DNA of 64,000 bases from Faecalicatena contorta (GTDB lineage Bacteria > Bacillota > Clostridia > Lachnospirales > Lachnospiraceae): assembly GCF_003149105.1 (NCBI RefSeq), contig NZ_QGDS01000008.1:120881-184880 (forward strand). The letters are read 5' to 3'. Position numbers and translations under genes: made by a program. This document shows, piece by piece, positions 54,174 to 63,160 of this stretch (position 1 is its first letter; each line of letters begins with the position of its first letter). The notes beneath the pieces are model-generated. The model did no database searches and had not been told where the DNA came from. It worked only from the letters and a program-made list of their open reading frames with translations.

Positions 54174-55055
54174 TTAATTAATATCTGTAAGATGTTTCTG
54201 ACTCCATGCTTTTACAAAATCTAAGAACTTCAGAGTTGCCAGCATAGGTTCAGGGTTTTTAGAATAAGCCACTCCGAGGACTCTGGAATAGTGTTCTGTA
54301 AAGGATCTGACGCAAATCTGAAAAGGAGCATTATACAATAGCAGTTTGGGAAGGATCGTAACTCCGAAGCCTTGTTCCACCATTTTGAGTGTAGCAAAAT
54401 CCTCATTTAACCGGTAACGGATTTTAGGACAAATATTATTTAACTTAAAAATTTTTCCTGTTTCATAATCAAGACCATCAGAAGATAATACAAAATCTTC
54501 ATTGTCGATATCAGGTAATGAGACAGCTATTTTTTCGGAAAGGGGATGGCCCTTTGGCGTTGCCAGCATGAGCTCGTCATCACCCATTGGAATAAAAGGC
54601 AATTCAGGTACAGAATATTCAGATACAAAAATACAATCCAATTCCTGGGAGTGTATTTTCTCCTCCAGGTTTTTAAACCCATCGACTGTCAGCTCAAAGC
54701 GGATATTAGGATAAAGCATGGAGAATTCCTTCAGGATGTCAGGAAGCCAGTGATAGGAGATGCTCTGTATAGCACCAATACGAATATAACCGCTCTCCAG
54801 GCTTGTCAGGCTGGCTGCAATCTGCTCAATACGCAGCTTTTCCCGGCAGATGGTCCTTAGAGACTCCACGATTTCCTCGGTATTGGGTTTTAGCTCCATT
54901 CCGGATTTCGAGCGGTGGAATAGCTGGAAGCCCAGTTCTTTTTCAAAAGCTTTAATAGCCTGGCTAATGGCTGATTGTGTGTAGTTTAGTTCCTGGGCAG
55001 TTTTAGAGATACTGCGTGTCTCGCAGACACTTAATAGAATTTCGTACTTTCCCAT
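54174..55055 (-). CDS. LysR-family transcriptional regulator
   Basis: A 293-residue LysR protein with an N-terminal winged helix (TRSISKTAQELNYTQSAISQAIKAFEKELGFQLFHR) and a periplasmic-binding-like effector domain beginning YIRIGAIQSISYHWLP. The ATG at 55055 follows AAGGAGAA; further upstream in-frame starts run into the intergenic region without a site. It follows the FCD-type regulator on the same strand and faces away from the L-serine dehydratase gene, which either regulator may control. Confidence 0.93.
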   Translation of the reverse strand: MGKYEILLSVCETRSISKTAQELNYTQSAISQAIKAFEKELGFQLFHRSKSGMELKPNTEEIVESLRTICREKLRIEQIAASLTSLESGYIRIGAIQSISYHWLPDILKEFSMLYPNIRFELTVDGFKNLEEKIHSQELDCIFVSEYSVPELPFIPMGDDELMLATPKGHPLSEKIAVSLPDIDNEDFVLSSDGLDYETGKIFKLNNICPKIRYRLNEDFATLKMVEQGFGVTILPKLLLYNAPFQICVRSFTEHYSRVLGVAYSKNPEPMLATLKFLDFVKAWSQKHLTDIN

Positions 55056-55136
55056 AATTGTGTTCTCCTTCTCCCTGACAAAAATACTTTTCTGGTTTGT
55101 ATTATATTGTTTAGATATCAATAAGACAGTGGTGAT

Positions 55137-55841
55137 TTACTCTATATCATCCAGAAAGTACTTTTCTAAATCACTTATTACTTGATCCAGATGCGTTTCC
55201 ATGGACTCTCTGGCTTTTTCAGGCGAACGTTCCCGTATAGCCTGAATAATCGCATCATGCTGTTTGACCTGAATATGCTTCAATTTATCTGATACAAACG
55301 AAAATTTAGTATAAACGTTGTCACCGGTAAGCATGATTTTTAATATTTGATAAATTGTTCTGTTGCGTGACATTTTTGCTATTGTAAGATGGATTTCCAA
55401 ATCTATATGACTTCCTAACTCACCACTGCGGATTAGATGCAGGTATTCTAACATCAAGTGCTCTAATTCATCAATTTCTGAATCTTCAGCATTATGGCAG
55501 GCAAGCTCTGCAGTATGACCTTCAAGAAGTTTTCTTGTCTGAAGAATTTCAAGAAGAGTATTTTTATCAGCTTTAGACACTAATTGGACCAGTTTGTCTG
55601 CATTCTTTGCCTTTGCATTTCTGAGTTCTTCCTGTATTAAATAATTTCTTCCCTTATCGGTAATGACTCTCCCTTTGTTGCTTATTTTTTTAATTAATCC
55701 CTTTTCTTCAAGCACTGCTAATGTGCGGCCGATAGTAGCAGGAGGAATGGCGTGTTTCTTGCTTAGATATGTGGCTCCAACCGGCAGCCCTATATCCTGA
55801 ATACTTTTAAGAATAAAATGAATCCTTTGGTTATCTGTCAT
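55137..55841 (-). CDS. FCD-domain transcriptional regulator (GntR-like)
   Basis: A 234-residue regulator whose N-terminal 70 residues form a winged helix (GLPVGATYLSKKHAIPPATIGRTLAVLEEKGLI), more like the NrpR/PhdI type than classical GntR. An all-helical FCD effector domain follows (LLEILQTRKLLEGHTAELA, IDLEIHLTIAKMSRN, KQHDAIIQAIRERSPEKARESMETHL), with a His-rich metal site. FCD regulators sense organic or amino acids. It is divergent from the L-serine dehydratase operon and is its most likely regulator. Confidence 0.88.
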   Translation of the reverse strand: MTDNQRIHFILKSIQDIGLPVGATYLSKKHAIPPATIGRTLAVLEEKGLIKKISNKGRVITDKGRNYLIQEELRNAKAKNADKLVQLVSKADKNTLLEILQTRKLLEGHTAELACHNAEDSEIDELEHLMLEYLHLIRSGELGSHIDLEIHLTIAKMSRNRTIYQILKIMLTGDNVYTKFSFVSDKLKHIQVKQHDAIIQAIRERSPEKARESMETHLDQVISDLEKYFLDDIE

Positions 55842-55971
55842 ATATGTCCTCCATTTAATATATCGTAAGTGATGAATGAATAATCAAATTCTAAAGTATT
55901 ATTTACTAAAAGTCAAATTTTTTAGTTTTAAGGGCTGCAATAAGGTTTTATTAAATATATAAACTATAAAA

Positions 55972-56000
55972 TTGACATTGATTTGAATATATGATAGCAT
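55972..56000 (+). promoter_or_regulatory. Promoter of the L-serine dehydratase operon
   Basis: TTGACA (55972-55977) and TAGCAT (55995-56000) are 17 bp apart, leaving a leader of about 125 bases before the ATG at 56132. The rest of the 290-bp divergent region is AT-rich and contains no clear repeat or riboswitch. Confidence 0.6.
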
Positions 56001-56131
56001 GAAGTTGGTTATACATAAATCTTTTATGATTAATGACGGATTAGTGGAAAAGGAAAAGTAAGAGAAATAGTAAAATGAGTAAAAAATCAAGACATCTAAG
56101 AACCGTTTAAATTGGAGAATCAGGGGGGATC

Positions 56132-57700
56132 ATGAAGAAATTACCGTGTAGTATATTTAATGATGTAATTGGCCCTGTTATGAGGGGGCCATCCAGTTCA
56201 CATGTAGCCGGCGGGGCAAGGATTGCCGAATTGGTCCGGCAGTCTTTTCAGGCTCCATTGAAGAAAGTGGTTTGTGATTTTGATCCGACCGGGTCACTGG
56301 CCGCCTCTCATACAGGGCATGGTACTGATATGGGATTTGCATGTGGATTGATGGGAATGGATTTATCAAGTCCGGATGTTGATCAGTATGAATCTTTGGC
56401 AAAAAAGGCCGGGATTGATATTGAATACCGGATACTGGAATATGGGGCAGTTCATCCGGGCAATTACCGGATACATGCAGAGGCAGCAGATGGCAGTACC
56501 CATAACTGGGAGGCAGTTTCTGTGGGCGGCGGTATGATAGAAATGCAGAAGTTCGACGGTTTTACTGTGAAAATTTGCGGAGATTTTTATGAGCTTCTTG
56601 TAGTAGTGGATTTAAATGAAAAACCTTTGGATGCATGGAAAGAAGAATTAGTCAAAGGTCCGCCGGCATATGAATTTTGTCTGGCTGAGGAGCTGCCGGG
56701 AAAAGCACTCATCAATATAAAGGCAGCACAGCGGCTTAAGAATGAGATGTGCACCACTTTAAGGGCTGCTGAAGGTATTTTAGATGTGGTTTATCTGGAA
56801 CCAATCCTTCCGACGCATTCAAGTGCTGATTGTAATGTGCCGTTTTTAAACGCGGAACAGTTATTGGAATATGCAAAAGAAAACCGGATGCCTGCATGGG
56901 AGTATGCTGTACTGTTTGAAAGTAAACGCGGCGGAATCAGTGGTCAGGAAGTTGTTGATAAGATGGAGGCTATTCTGACTGTTATGGAGAATGCTGTTGA
57001 TCTTGGCTTGGCAGGGACTTCATATGAGGACCGTATTTTAGGGCAGCAGGCATACAAAATAGACGAACAGAAGGCTAAAGGGAGGCTGGTTCCATGTAAT
57101 CTTCTGAATTCTGTTATTAAGAGCATCACAGCCGTTATGGAAGTGAAAAGTTCCATGGGACTGATTGTGGCAGCTCCGACGGTTGGCTCTTGCGGCTGTT
57201 TGCCGGGAACGGTGATTGGTTTGGGAAGAGATATGAAGCTTTCCAGGGAAGAGATGGTCCGTGGTTTGATGGTGGGAGGCCTTATCGGGTTGTTTATAGC
57301 GGAAGCTGCTACTTTTTCTGCTGAAGTTGCCGGATGCCAGGTGGAGTGCGGAGCGGCCTCTGGTATGGCAGCCGCTGCGGTTACCCAGATGATGGGAGGA
57401 ACCATTGAACAGTGTATGGATGCTGCGTCCATGGCACTGCAGAATATTACAGGACTGGCATGTGATCCTGTGGCTAACCGGGTAGAAGTTCCTTGTCTTG
57501 GGAAAAATGTTATGGGCGGTTCCAATGCAATTGCCAGCGCAAATATGATTTTGGCGGGCTATGATGCGGTTATCCCATTAGATGAAACAATTTCGGCTAT
57601 TTACGAAATTGGCTTATCTTTACCATTGGAATTAAGATGTACCTTTGGCGGATTAGGCAAAACAAAAACTTCAGTGAGGATGCTTGAAAATCAGAAATAA
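56132..57700 (+). CDS. Single-chain iron-sulfur L-serine dehydratase
   Basis: A 522-residue protein with a beta-type N-terminal domain (PVMRGPSSSHVAGGARIAEL, DPTGSLAASHTGHGTDMG) and an alpha-type catalytic domain (about 235-520). The three cluster cysteines of the family are present with the expected spacing of 42 and 11 residues (GCQVECG, then CDPVANRVEVPC). The motif APTVGSCGCLPG is also there. It deaminates L-serine, or a related hydroxy amino acid, to the keto acid and ammonia with an O2-sensitive 4Fe-4S cluster. Start follows GGGGGGATC. First gene of an amino-acid catabolic group that precedes glycine reductase. Confidence 0.9.
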   Translation: MKKLPCSIFNDVIGPVMRGPSSSHVAGGARIAELVRQSFQAPLKKVVCDFDPTGSLAASHTGHGTDMGFACGLMGMDLSSPDVDQYESLAKKAGIDIEYRILEYGAVHPGNYRIHAEAADGSTHNWEAVSVGGGMIEMQKFDGFTVKICGDFYELLVVVDLNEKPLDAWKEELVKGPPAYEFCLAEELPGKALINIKAAQRLKNEMCTTLRAAEGILDVVYLEPILPTHSSADCNVPFLNAEQLLEYAKENRMPAWEYAVLFESKRGGISGQEVVDKMEAILTVMENAVDLGLAGTSYEDRILGQQAYKIDEQKAKGRLVPCNLLNSVIKSITAVMEVKSSMGLIVAAPTVGSCGCLPGTVIGLGRDMKLSREEMVRGLMVGGLIGLFIAEAATFSAEVAGCQVECGAASGMAAAAVTQMMGGTIEQCMDAASMALQNITGLACDPVANRVEVPCLGKNVMGGSNAIASANMILAGYDAVIPLDETISAIYEIGLSLPLELRCTFGGLGKTKTSVRMLENQK

Positions 57701-57822
57701 ATAGCAGTAAGAGAGTGGATGATTTATTGATATGGCTATCCCCATGGCGGGAAATGTGATAGAATAGTAAAAATTAATATTATAACAATAAAAGAGTAAG
57801 AAGAGAAAAAGGAGGCAGATTC

Positions 57823-58809
57823 ATGTTATTATTATCAAGAGAAGATATCAAAAAAGTATTTTCCATGCAGGAAGCTATCGAAGCAGATAAAACAGCATTT
57901 CAAATGCTTGTAGAAGGAAAATGTGAGGCTCCGCTGAGAACGAAGATTCAAGCGCCTAAATATGAGGGGTGTTTCTTATTTATGCCTGCATATGTGGAAG
58001 AATCAGATATAGCATCTTTAAAGATTATTAACATATTCCCTAAGAATATCGACAATGGGATACCCTCTGCCCCGGCGCAGGTGTTTTTAATTGACGGAAA
58101 GACAGGTGTGGTGACGGCAGTGCTTGACGGGACTTATGTAACACAGTTGAGAACCGGAGCAGCATCCGGAGCAGCTTTCGATATTTTAGGGAGAAAAGAT
58201 GCAAAGGAAGGTGCCCTCATAGGAACCGGAGGACAGGCAGCAACACAGCTTGAGGCTATGATGGCTGCAAGAAAATTGGATAAGGTTAAAATCTATGATT
58301 TAAATTATGAGCGGACCCAGCAATTTGCTGAAAGAATGCAGGAGGAGCTGAAGGAGTACGGAACAGAAATTATCGCAGTAAAATCTTCGGATGAAGCAAT
58401 TGAAAATGCGGATCTGATTATTACAGTTACACCTTCCAATAAGCCTGTATTTGACGGCAGTAAAGTGAAGGCCGGTGCAACAGTAAGCTGCGTAGGCTCT
58501 TATCAGCCTCATATGCAGGAGATGGACCCGGTAATCCTGGAGCGTGCAGGGAAAATATATTTTGATTCAGAAGAGGCCGTTCTCTCGGAGGCAGGGGATA
58601 TTTTAATCCCGTTGGAAGAGGGAAGAATTACGAAAGATGATTTTACAGGTGACTTAGGTGATGTAATTCTTGGAAAGGTGACCGGAAGAGAGAATGATGA
58701 TGAAATCATCGTATTTAAGACGGTTGGGGTAGCAACACAGGATCTGGTCACAGCAAGGAACATATATGATAAGGCCGTAGAGGCAGGCATCGGAACCCGT
58801 TGGGAATAA
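57823..58809 (+). CDS. Ornithine cyclodeaminase/mu-crystallin family protein
   Basis: A 328-residue NAD(P)-dependent enzyme with the Rossmann motif GALIGTGGQAATQLEAM, the substrate-side lysine in SLKIINIFPKN and QLRTGAASGAA. The family includes ornithine cyclodeaminase, archaeal alanine dehydrogenase, and ketimine and pyrroline-2-carboxylate reductases. It lies between L-serine dehydratase and a ProX/YbaK protein, so amino-acid or cyclic imino-acid metabolism fits, but the sequence does not decide which. GGAGGCAG precedes the ATG. Confidence 0.88.
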   Translation: MLLLSREDIKKVFSMQEAIEADKTAFQMLVEGKCEAPLRTKIQAPKYEGCFLFMPAYVEESDIASLKIINIFPKNIDNGIPSAPAQVFLIDGKTGVVTAVLDGTYVTQLRTGAASGAAFDILGRKDAKEGALIGTGGQAATQLEAMMAARKLDKVKIYDLNYERTQQFAERMQEELKEYGTEIIAVKSSDEAIENADLIITVTPSNKPVFDGSKVKAGATVSCVGSYQPHMQEMDPVILERAGKIYFDSEEAVLSEAGDILIPLEEGRITKDDFTGDLGDVILGKVTGRENDDEIIVFKTVGVATQDLVTARNIYDKAVEAGIGTRWE

Positions 58810-58840
58810 AAACTGTATAAAGAATAAGGAGATTAATATT

Positions 58841-59053
58841 ATGCCACATATTTCCATTAAATTATATCCTGGAAGAACGGAAGAAGTGAAGCAGGACTTA
58901 GCAGAAAAAACACAGGCATTTTTGTCTGAAACAATGAAAATGGAACCAAAGTATTTTTCAGTAACCATTGAGGAAATTGAAAAAGAAGACTGGGACAAGG
59001 AAGTTGTTCAGCAGATTAAAGAAGATACGTTGTATATTAAGCCAAATTTCTAA
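58841..59053 (+). CDS. Small tautomerase, 4-oxalocrotonate tautomerase family
   Basis: A 70-residue protein starting MPHISIKLYPGRTEE. After removal of Met the catalytic Pro1 is exposed, as required in this family, and the length suits the 60-75 residue members. It would tautomerise an enol or enamine; next to the ornithine-cyclodeaminase-family gene it may act on an enamine or imine from deamination. Start follows AAGGAGAT. Confidence 0.88.
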   Translation: MPHISIKLYPGRTEEVKQDLAEKTQAFLSETMKMEPKYFSVTIEEIEKEDWDKEVVQQIKEDTLYIKPNF

Positions 59054-59094
59054 AGTTATACAGGCAAAACTGATGCAGACCAGGAGGAAATGCA

Positions 59095-59634
59095 ATGATA
59101 TATATTAGTGAAATCAGCACGACAGCACCAGAAAAGGGACGCAATGCGACTGAGGATAAAGTATATAAAATACTCGACAAGCTGCATATTTCATATGAGC
59201 GGGTAGACAATGATGTAGTGGAAAGTATGGATGAATGTAAAGAGATTGACCAGGCTTTGGGGACAGAGATAAGAAAAAGCATCTTTTTATGCAATCAAAA
59301 GAAGACAAGCTTCTTCCTGGTGGTTATGCCTGCGGATAAACAGTTAGATACTGCAGAGCTGAGTAAAAAAATAGGCGTATCTAAATTATCCTTTGCATCA
59401 GGAGAATTGATGGAAGAGCATTTAGGAACGAAACCAGGCTCCGCATCGATTATGGGACTTGTAAATGATGAGGACGATTATGTGCAGCTTATTATAGACA
59501 AGGAAGTGACGCAAGAAGAGTGGTTTGGGTGCAATCCCGGAATTAATACTGCACATCTGAAGATGAAGACAGATGATTTGCTGAAAAAGTTTTTACCTCA
59601 TATTTATCACAAAGCAAAAATTGTGGAATTGTAG
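59095..59634 (+). CDS. ProX/YbaK-type aminoacyl-tRNA deacylase
   Basis: A 179-residue stand-alone editing domain of the YbaK/prolyl-tRNA-synthetase-associated type, with RKSIFLCNQKKTSFFLVVMP holding the conserved Lys and GSASIMGLVND corresponding to the GxxxP loop. Relatives hydrolyse Ala-tRNA(Pro) or Cys-tRNA(Pro). A similar gene (prdX) accompanies the D-proline reductase operon in Clostridioides, so its place just before a glycine reductase operon is notable. CAGGAGG precedes the ATG. Confidence 0.87.
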   Translation: MIYISEISTTAPEKGRNATEDKVYKILDKLHISYERVDNDVVESMDECKEIDQALGTEIRKSIFLCNQKKTSFFLVVMPADKQLDTAELSKKIGVSKLSFASGELMEEHLGTKPGSASIMGLVNDEDDYVQLIIDKEVTQEEWFGCNPGINTAHLKMKTDDLLKKFLPHIYHKAKIVEL

Positions 59635-59714
59635 ATAGTCAAGAGTAAAAGTCCATAAAAATATGAATAATATTTATGGAAAACGACTAAAATAATCTTA
59701 ATTGTCTAAAGTGA

Positions 59715-59743
59715 TTGCAAAAGAGTCTACGATTCGTTATGAT
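59715..59743 (+). promoter_or_regulatory. Promoter of the glycine reductase operon
   Basis: TTGCAA (59715-59720) and TATGAT (59738-59743) are 17 bp apart, placing the transcription start near 59750, about 50 bases before the riboswitch. Confidence 0.7.
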
Positions 59744-59799
59744 AGGTGCAGACAATAAAGGTATTCGAATTGTCTCTAAGTAAAATTGAACAGCGGGAT

Positions 59800-59910
59800 G
59801 ATGTTTTCCAGGAGAGAGCTGTAAGACAGCCGCCGAAGGGGCAAGCCGGGCATGCAGGTGTGAATACATGCCGGTGAAACTTTCAGGCAAAGGGACTGGG
59901 AAATGGACTG
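59800..59910 (+). ncRNA. Glycine riboswitch (single aptamer visible)
   Basis: The conserved aptamer elements occur in order: GGAGAG (59811), CGCCGAAGGGGCAAGCC, a variable GCATGCAGG/CATGCC stem, GGTGAAACTTTCAGGCAAA and GGGACTGGGAAATGGAC. The P1 stem pairs TTTTCCAG with CTGGGAAA. No second aptamer follows; a short upstream pairing may replace it. Binding glycine should prevent the downstream terminator and turn on glycine reductase genes, the usual ON-switch logic for glycine catabolism. Confidence 0.93.
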
Positions 59911-59975
59911 CATTCTGAATCTTGTGCTGTATGATAAAGCTTTTACTCGGGATATTTATCAAGGCAAAAAACAGG

Positions 59976-60022
59976 AAAGGACGAATTAGACACAATTGTG
60001 TTTAAGGCGTCCTCTTTTTTAT
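59976..60022 (+). terminator. Riboswitch-controlled terminator
   Basis: AGGACG (59976-59981) pairs with CGTCCT (60008-60013), with an inner AGACACAATTGTGTTT pairing, followed by CTTTTTT. It lies between the aptamer and grdX and is the likely expression platform. Confidence 0.75.
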
Positions 60023-60045
60023 GTAATGAAAGGGACAGCAGACAA

Positions 60046-60435
60046 ATGAATCAAAACAGTTATAAAATCATTACAAATAACCCATTGGTCTTGAAAAAGC
60101 TTGACAAAGCACACGACGTCATATTCCATGAGATTTCCTACGAGGAAATTTTAAGAGAAGTCAGAGACAGAATCCATGAAGGACACCGGCTTTTATCACA
60201 TCCTTTATCAGGAAGTGTGAAGCCAAATGAAACACCATACAAATCTATATTAATTACAAAAGGAAAGGAGATGAGGTTGGATTTGAAGTCCCTCGAATTA
60301 ATTGAAAATGCCATTTTAGCATGTGCAAAGTTTCACTTTAAGACAGACACATACACTTCTGAAACTTACGAAGATTTTCAGTTAATAGACTGGACCTTGC
60401 TGGAGAGCGGATTGGAAGCGGCAGATGTATGGTAA
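60046..60435 (+). CDS. grdX: GrdX protein of the glycine reductase operon
   Basis: A 129-residue protein with the GrdX features YKIITNNPLV at the N-terminus and SHPLSGSVKPNETPYKSILI in the middle. GrdX is found at the head of many glycine reductase operons; its biochemical role is unclear. The ATG at 60046 follows AAAGGGA at a long spacing; the in-frame start further upstream overlaps the terminator stem. Confidence 0.9.
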   Translation: MNQNSYKIITNNPLVLKKLDKAHDVIFHEISYEEILREVRDRIHEGHRLLSHPLSGSVKPNETPYKSILITKGKEMRLDLKSLELIENAILACAKFHFKTDTYTSETYEDFQLIDWTLLESGLEAADVW

Positions 60436-60508
60436 TGCCGTATTGGTATATTGAGAGAAGTTTTAAAATCGTTGCTTAATGTTTGTGATTTTAAGGAGGA
60501 AATAACAA

Positions 60509-61789
60509 GTGAAATTAGAAATGGGATACATTTACATTAAGGATATCCAATTTTCTGGGGAATCGAAAATTGAGGATGGAACCCTTTATGTATCCGAAGA
60601 GTCTGCGAAAGCGGTGGCTCTTGAAGATGAAAAGCTTAAGAGCGTATCATTTGATATTGCAAGACCGGGAGAATCTATCAGAATTACTCCGGTGAAAGAC
60701 GTGATTGAGCCTCGGGTTAAGGTTGAGGGAAGAGGGGGAATCTTTCCAGGCGTTATCTCGAAAATTGATACAGTTGGGGAAGGTAAGACATATGCATTAA
60801 AAGGGATGGCTGTAGTGACAGCCGGTAAAATCGTTGGATTCCAGGAGGGAATCATTGATATGGCCGGACCTGGTGCGGACTATACGCCATTTTCGAAGAC
60901 ATTAAATCTGGTTATGGTTTGTGAGGCAGTGGACGGGACAGAGCCTCACGAATACGAAAAGGCAGTAAGGCTTGCAGGGCTCAGAGTGGCTGTTTATATT
61001 GGGGAATTGGCACGTACTCTTACACCTGATGAGACAAAAGTATATGAGACTTGTACACTTAAGGAAGGGATTGAAAAATACCCGGAGCTTCCGAGGGTGG
61101 CATATGTACAGATGCTGCAAAGCCAGGGGCTGCTGCATGATACCTATGTATATGGGGTAGATGCAAAAAGGATTGTTCCTACAATCCTGAATCCTACAGA
61201 GATTATGGACGGTGCAATTATATCAGGTAACTGTGTATCTGCATGTGACAAGAATCCTACCTATGTACATCTGAACAATCCGGTAGTACACGATTTGTTT
61301 GAGCAGCATGGCAAAACATTAAATTTTGTAGGTCAGATTATTACAAATGAAAATGTATATCTGGCAGAGAAACAGCGCTCTTCCGACTGGACCGCAAAGC
61401 TTTGTAAAATGCTGGATCTGGATGGGGTCATCATATCCCAGGAAGGCTTTGGAAACCCGGATACTGATTTGATTATGAACTGTAAGAAGATTGAGGCAGA
61501 AGGTATTAAGACGGTCATTATTACAGATGAGTATGCAGGACGTGACGGGAAGTCCCAGTCTCTTGCAGATGCTGATGCAGCGGCAGATGCAGTGATAACA
61601 GGGGGAAATGCAAATCAGGTTGTGATCCTCCCGAAACTTGACAAGGTAATTGGAACTCTGGATTATGTGACAAAGATTGCGGGAGCCAGTGAGGAAACAC
61701 TGCGCGGGGATGGTTCCCTGGAAGTGGAACTGCAGGTTATCACAGGTGCAACAAATGAGACAGGTTTCAACTGCTTAAGTGCAAGGTAG
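60509..61789 (+). CDS. grdE: Glycine reductase protein B, proprotein GrdE
   Basis: A 426-residue proprotein. Cleavage before Cys242 in SGNCVSACDKNPTYVH creates the pyruvoyl group that binds the glycine amino group as a Schiff base and splits the chain into two subunits. Starts with GTG behind the strong AAGGAGG site. Together with GrdB it forms the glycine-specific protein B, which hands a carboxymethyl group to the selenoprotein GrdA (expected downstream, beyond the window). Confidence 0.96.
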   Translation: MKLEMGYIYIKDIQFSGESKIEDGTLYVSEESAKAVALEDEKLKSVSFDIARPGESIRITPVKDVIEPRVKVEGRGGIFPGVISKIDTVGEGKTYALKGMAVVTAGKIVGFQEGIIDMAGPGADYTPFSKTLNLVMVCEAVDGTEPHEYEKAVRLAGLRVAVYIGELARTLTPDETKVYETCTLKEGIEKYPELPRVAYVQMLQSQGLLHDTYVYGVDAKRIVPTILNPTEIMDGAIISGNCVSACDKNPTYVHLNNPVVHDLFEQHGKTLNFVGQIITNENVYLAEKQRSSDWTAKLCKMLDLDGVIISQEGFGNPDTDLIMNCKKIEAEGIKTVIITDEYAGRDGKSQSLADADAAADAVITGGNANQVVILPKLDKVIGTLDYVTKIAGASEETLRGDGSLEVELQVITGATNETGFNCLSAR

Positions 61790-61804
61790 AGGGGAGGGGA
61801 TAGT

Positions 61805-63115
61805 ATGGCTAAGATAAAAGTTGTTCATTATATCAATCAGTTTTTTGCCCAGGTCGGAGGGGAAGAAAAAGCTGATTATCCGGCAGAGCTGCGTATTGGG
61901 GAAGCAGTAGGGCCGGGGCTGGCATTTACGGCAGGTTTTAAGGAGGAAGCAGAGATCATTGCAACGATAGTATGCGGAGATTCTTACTTTAATGAAAACC
62001 TGGAGAAGGCAAAGAAAGACATACTTGCTATGGTAAAGGAGCAGGCTCCGGACGTATTTATTGCCGGTCCCGCATTTAACGCAGGACGGTATGGTGTAGC
62101 CTGCGGCACCATTGCAGCGGCAGTACAGGAAGAATTGGGGATTCCGGCTGTCAGCGGCATGTATGTAGAGAATCCGGGTGCAGATATGTTTAAAAATCAG
62201 ATATACATGGTTTCTACAAAAAACAGTGCTGCAGGTATGAGGGATGCGGTATCTAAAATGGCTCCGCTGGCATTAAAGCTTGCAAAAGGTGAGTCTGTGG
62301 GCGCATCTGCTGAGGAAGGCTATATGCCAAATGGCACACGTGTCAACTTCTTTGAAAAGAAAAGAGGTTCAGAGAGAGCGGTTCAGATGCTCCTGAAAAA
62401 GCTGGCGGGCAAGGCATTTGAGACCGAGTACCCAATGCCGAATTTTGACAGAGTAGAACCCAGCGCTCCGGTAAAGGACCTGGCACATGCAAAAATTGCC
62501 CTTGTTACATCCGGCGGAATTGTACCAAAGGGAAATCCGGATCATATTGAAAGCTCCAGCGCTTCACGCTATGGAGAGTACGACATTACAGGTGTGTCGG
62601 ATTTAACAGAAGATACTTACGAGACGGCCCACGGCGGGTATGACCCTGTATATGCAAATAAAGATGCTGACAGAGTACTGCCTGTTGATGTACTCAGAGA
62701 CTTGGAAAAGGAAGGGGTAATCGGGGAACTTCACAACCTGTTTTATACAACAGTGGGAAATGGAACATCCGTTGCCTCTGCAAAGGCTTTTGCGGCTGAA
62801 ATTGCTGCAAAACTGAAAAAGGATGGCGTGGATGCAGTAATCCTTACCTCCACATGAGGTACCTGTACTCGTTGCGGTGCAACGATGGTAAAAGAAGTGG
62901 AGAGGGCGGGACTCCCTGTTGTGCATATCTGTACAGTGACACCAATTTCTATGACAGTAGGTGCAAACAGAATTGTTCCGGCTATTGCCATTCCATATCC
63001 TCTTGGAAATCCGTCTGCGGAAATGGAAGAAGAAAAAACTCTCCGCCGTAAAATTGTTGAAAATGCGCTGGAAGCTCTGACAATAGGAGTAGATGGACAA
63101 AGAATTTTTGAATAA
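61805..63115 (+). CDS. grdB: Glycine reductase protein B, selenocysteine subunit GrdB
   Basis: A 436-residue selenoprotein. The frame is interrupted by TGA at 62855-62857, and the same frame then continues for 86 codons with GTCTRCGATMVKEVERAGLP, which is the conserved sequence after selenocysteine in GrdB. The local motif is LTST-Sec-GTCTRCG (Sec351). The UGA is thus decoded rather than terminating, with a hairpin 12 bases downstream. It cleaves the C-N bond of glycine together with GrdE. GGGGAGGGG precedes the ATG. Automated callers usually split this gene in two. Confidence 0.96.
62868..62886 (+). promoter_or_regulatory. SECIS-like hairpin after the grdB UGA
   Basis: CGTTGC (62870-62875) pairs with GCAACG (62879-62884) around the tri-loop GGT, 12 bases after the UGA. 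Extra pairing of TAC with GTA on either side lengthens the stem. Position, size and a G/U apical loop suit a bacterial SECIS element bound by SelB. Confidence 0.75.
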
Positions 63116-63160
63116 AAGATCTGCGGCAGCAACATCCGCGGAAGAGGGAGAACTTTTGCA

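Larger units (their letters stand above)
59635..60045 (+). other. Leader region of the glycine reductase operon
   Basis: A 411-bp gene-free stretch. It holds a weak AT hairpin after the deacylase gene (CCATAAAAATAT/ATAATATTTATGG near 59652-59679), a promoter at 59715-59743, a glycine riboswitch at about 59800-59910 and a terminator hairpin at 59976-60022. It is therefore an untranslated control leader of about 300 bases. Confidence 0.85.

Noticed and set aside
57701..57822. Separate promoter between serine dehydratase and the cyclodeaminase-family gene
   Set aside because: TAGAAT is present near 57760, but no -35 box at suitable distance was found; read-through from the upstream gene is enough.
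62855..62857. Premature stop or pseudogene in grdB
   Set aside because: The frame continues without shift into the conserved GrdB C-terminus and a hairpin follows the UGA, so selenocysteine decoding explains it.
62603..63135. Open frames on the minus strand opposite the grdB C-terminus
   Set aside because: They lie entirely opposite well-conserved coding sequence, have no ribosome site and no recognisable domain.
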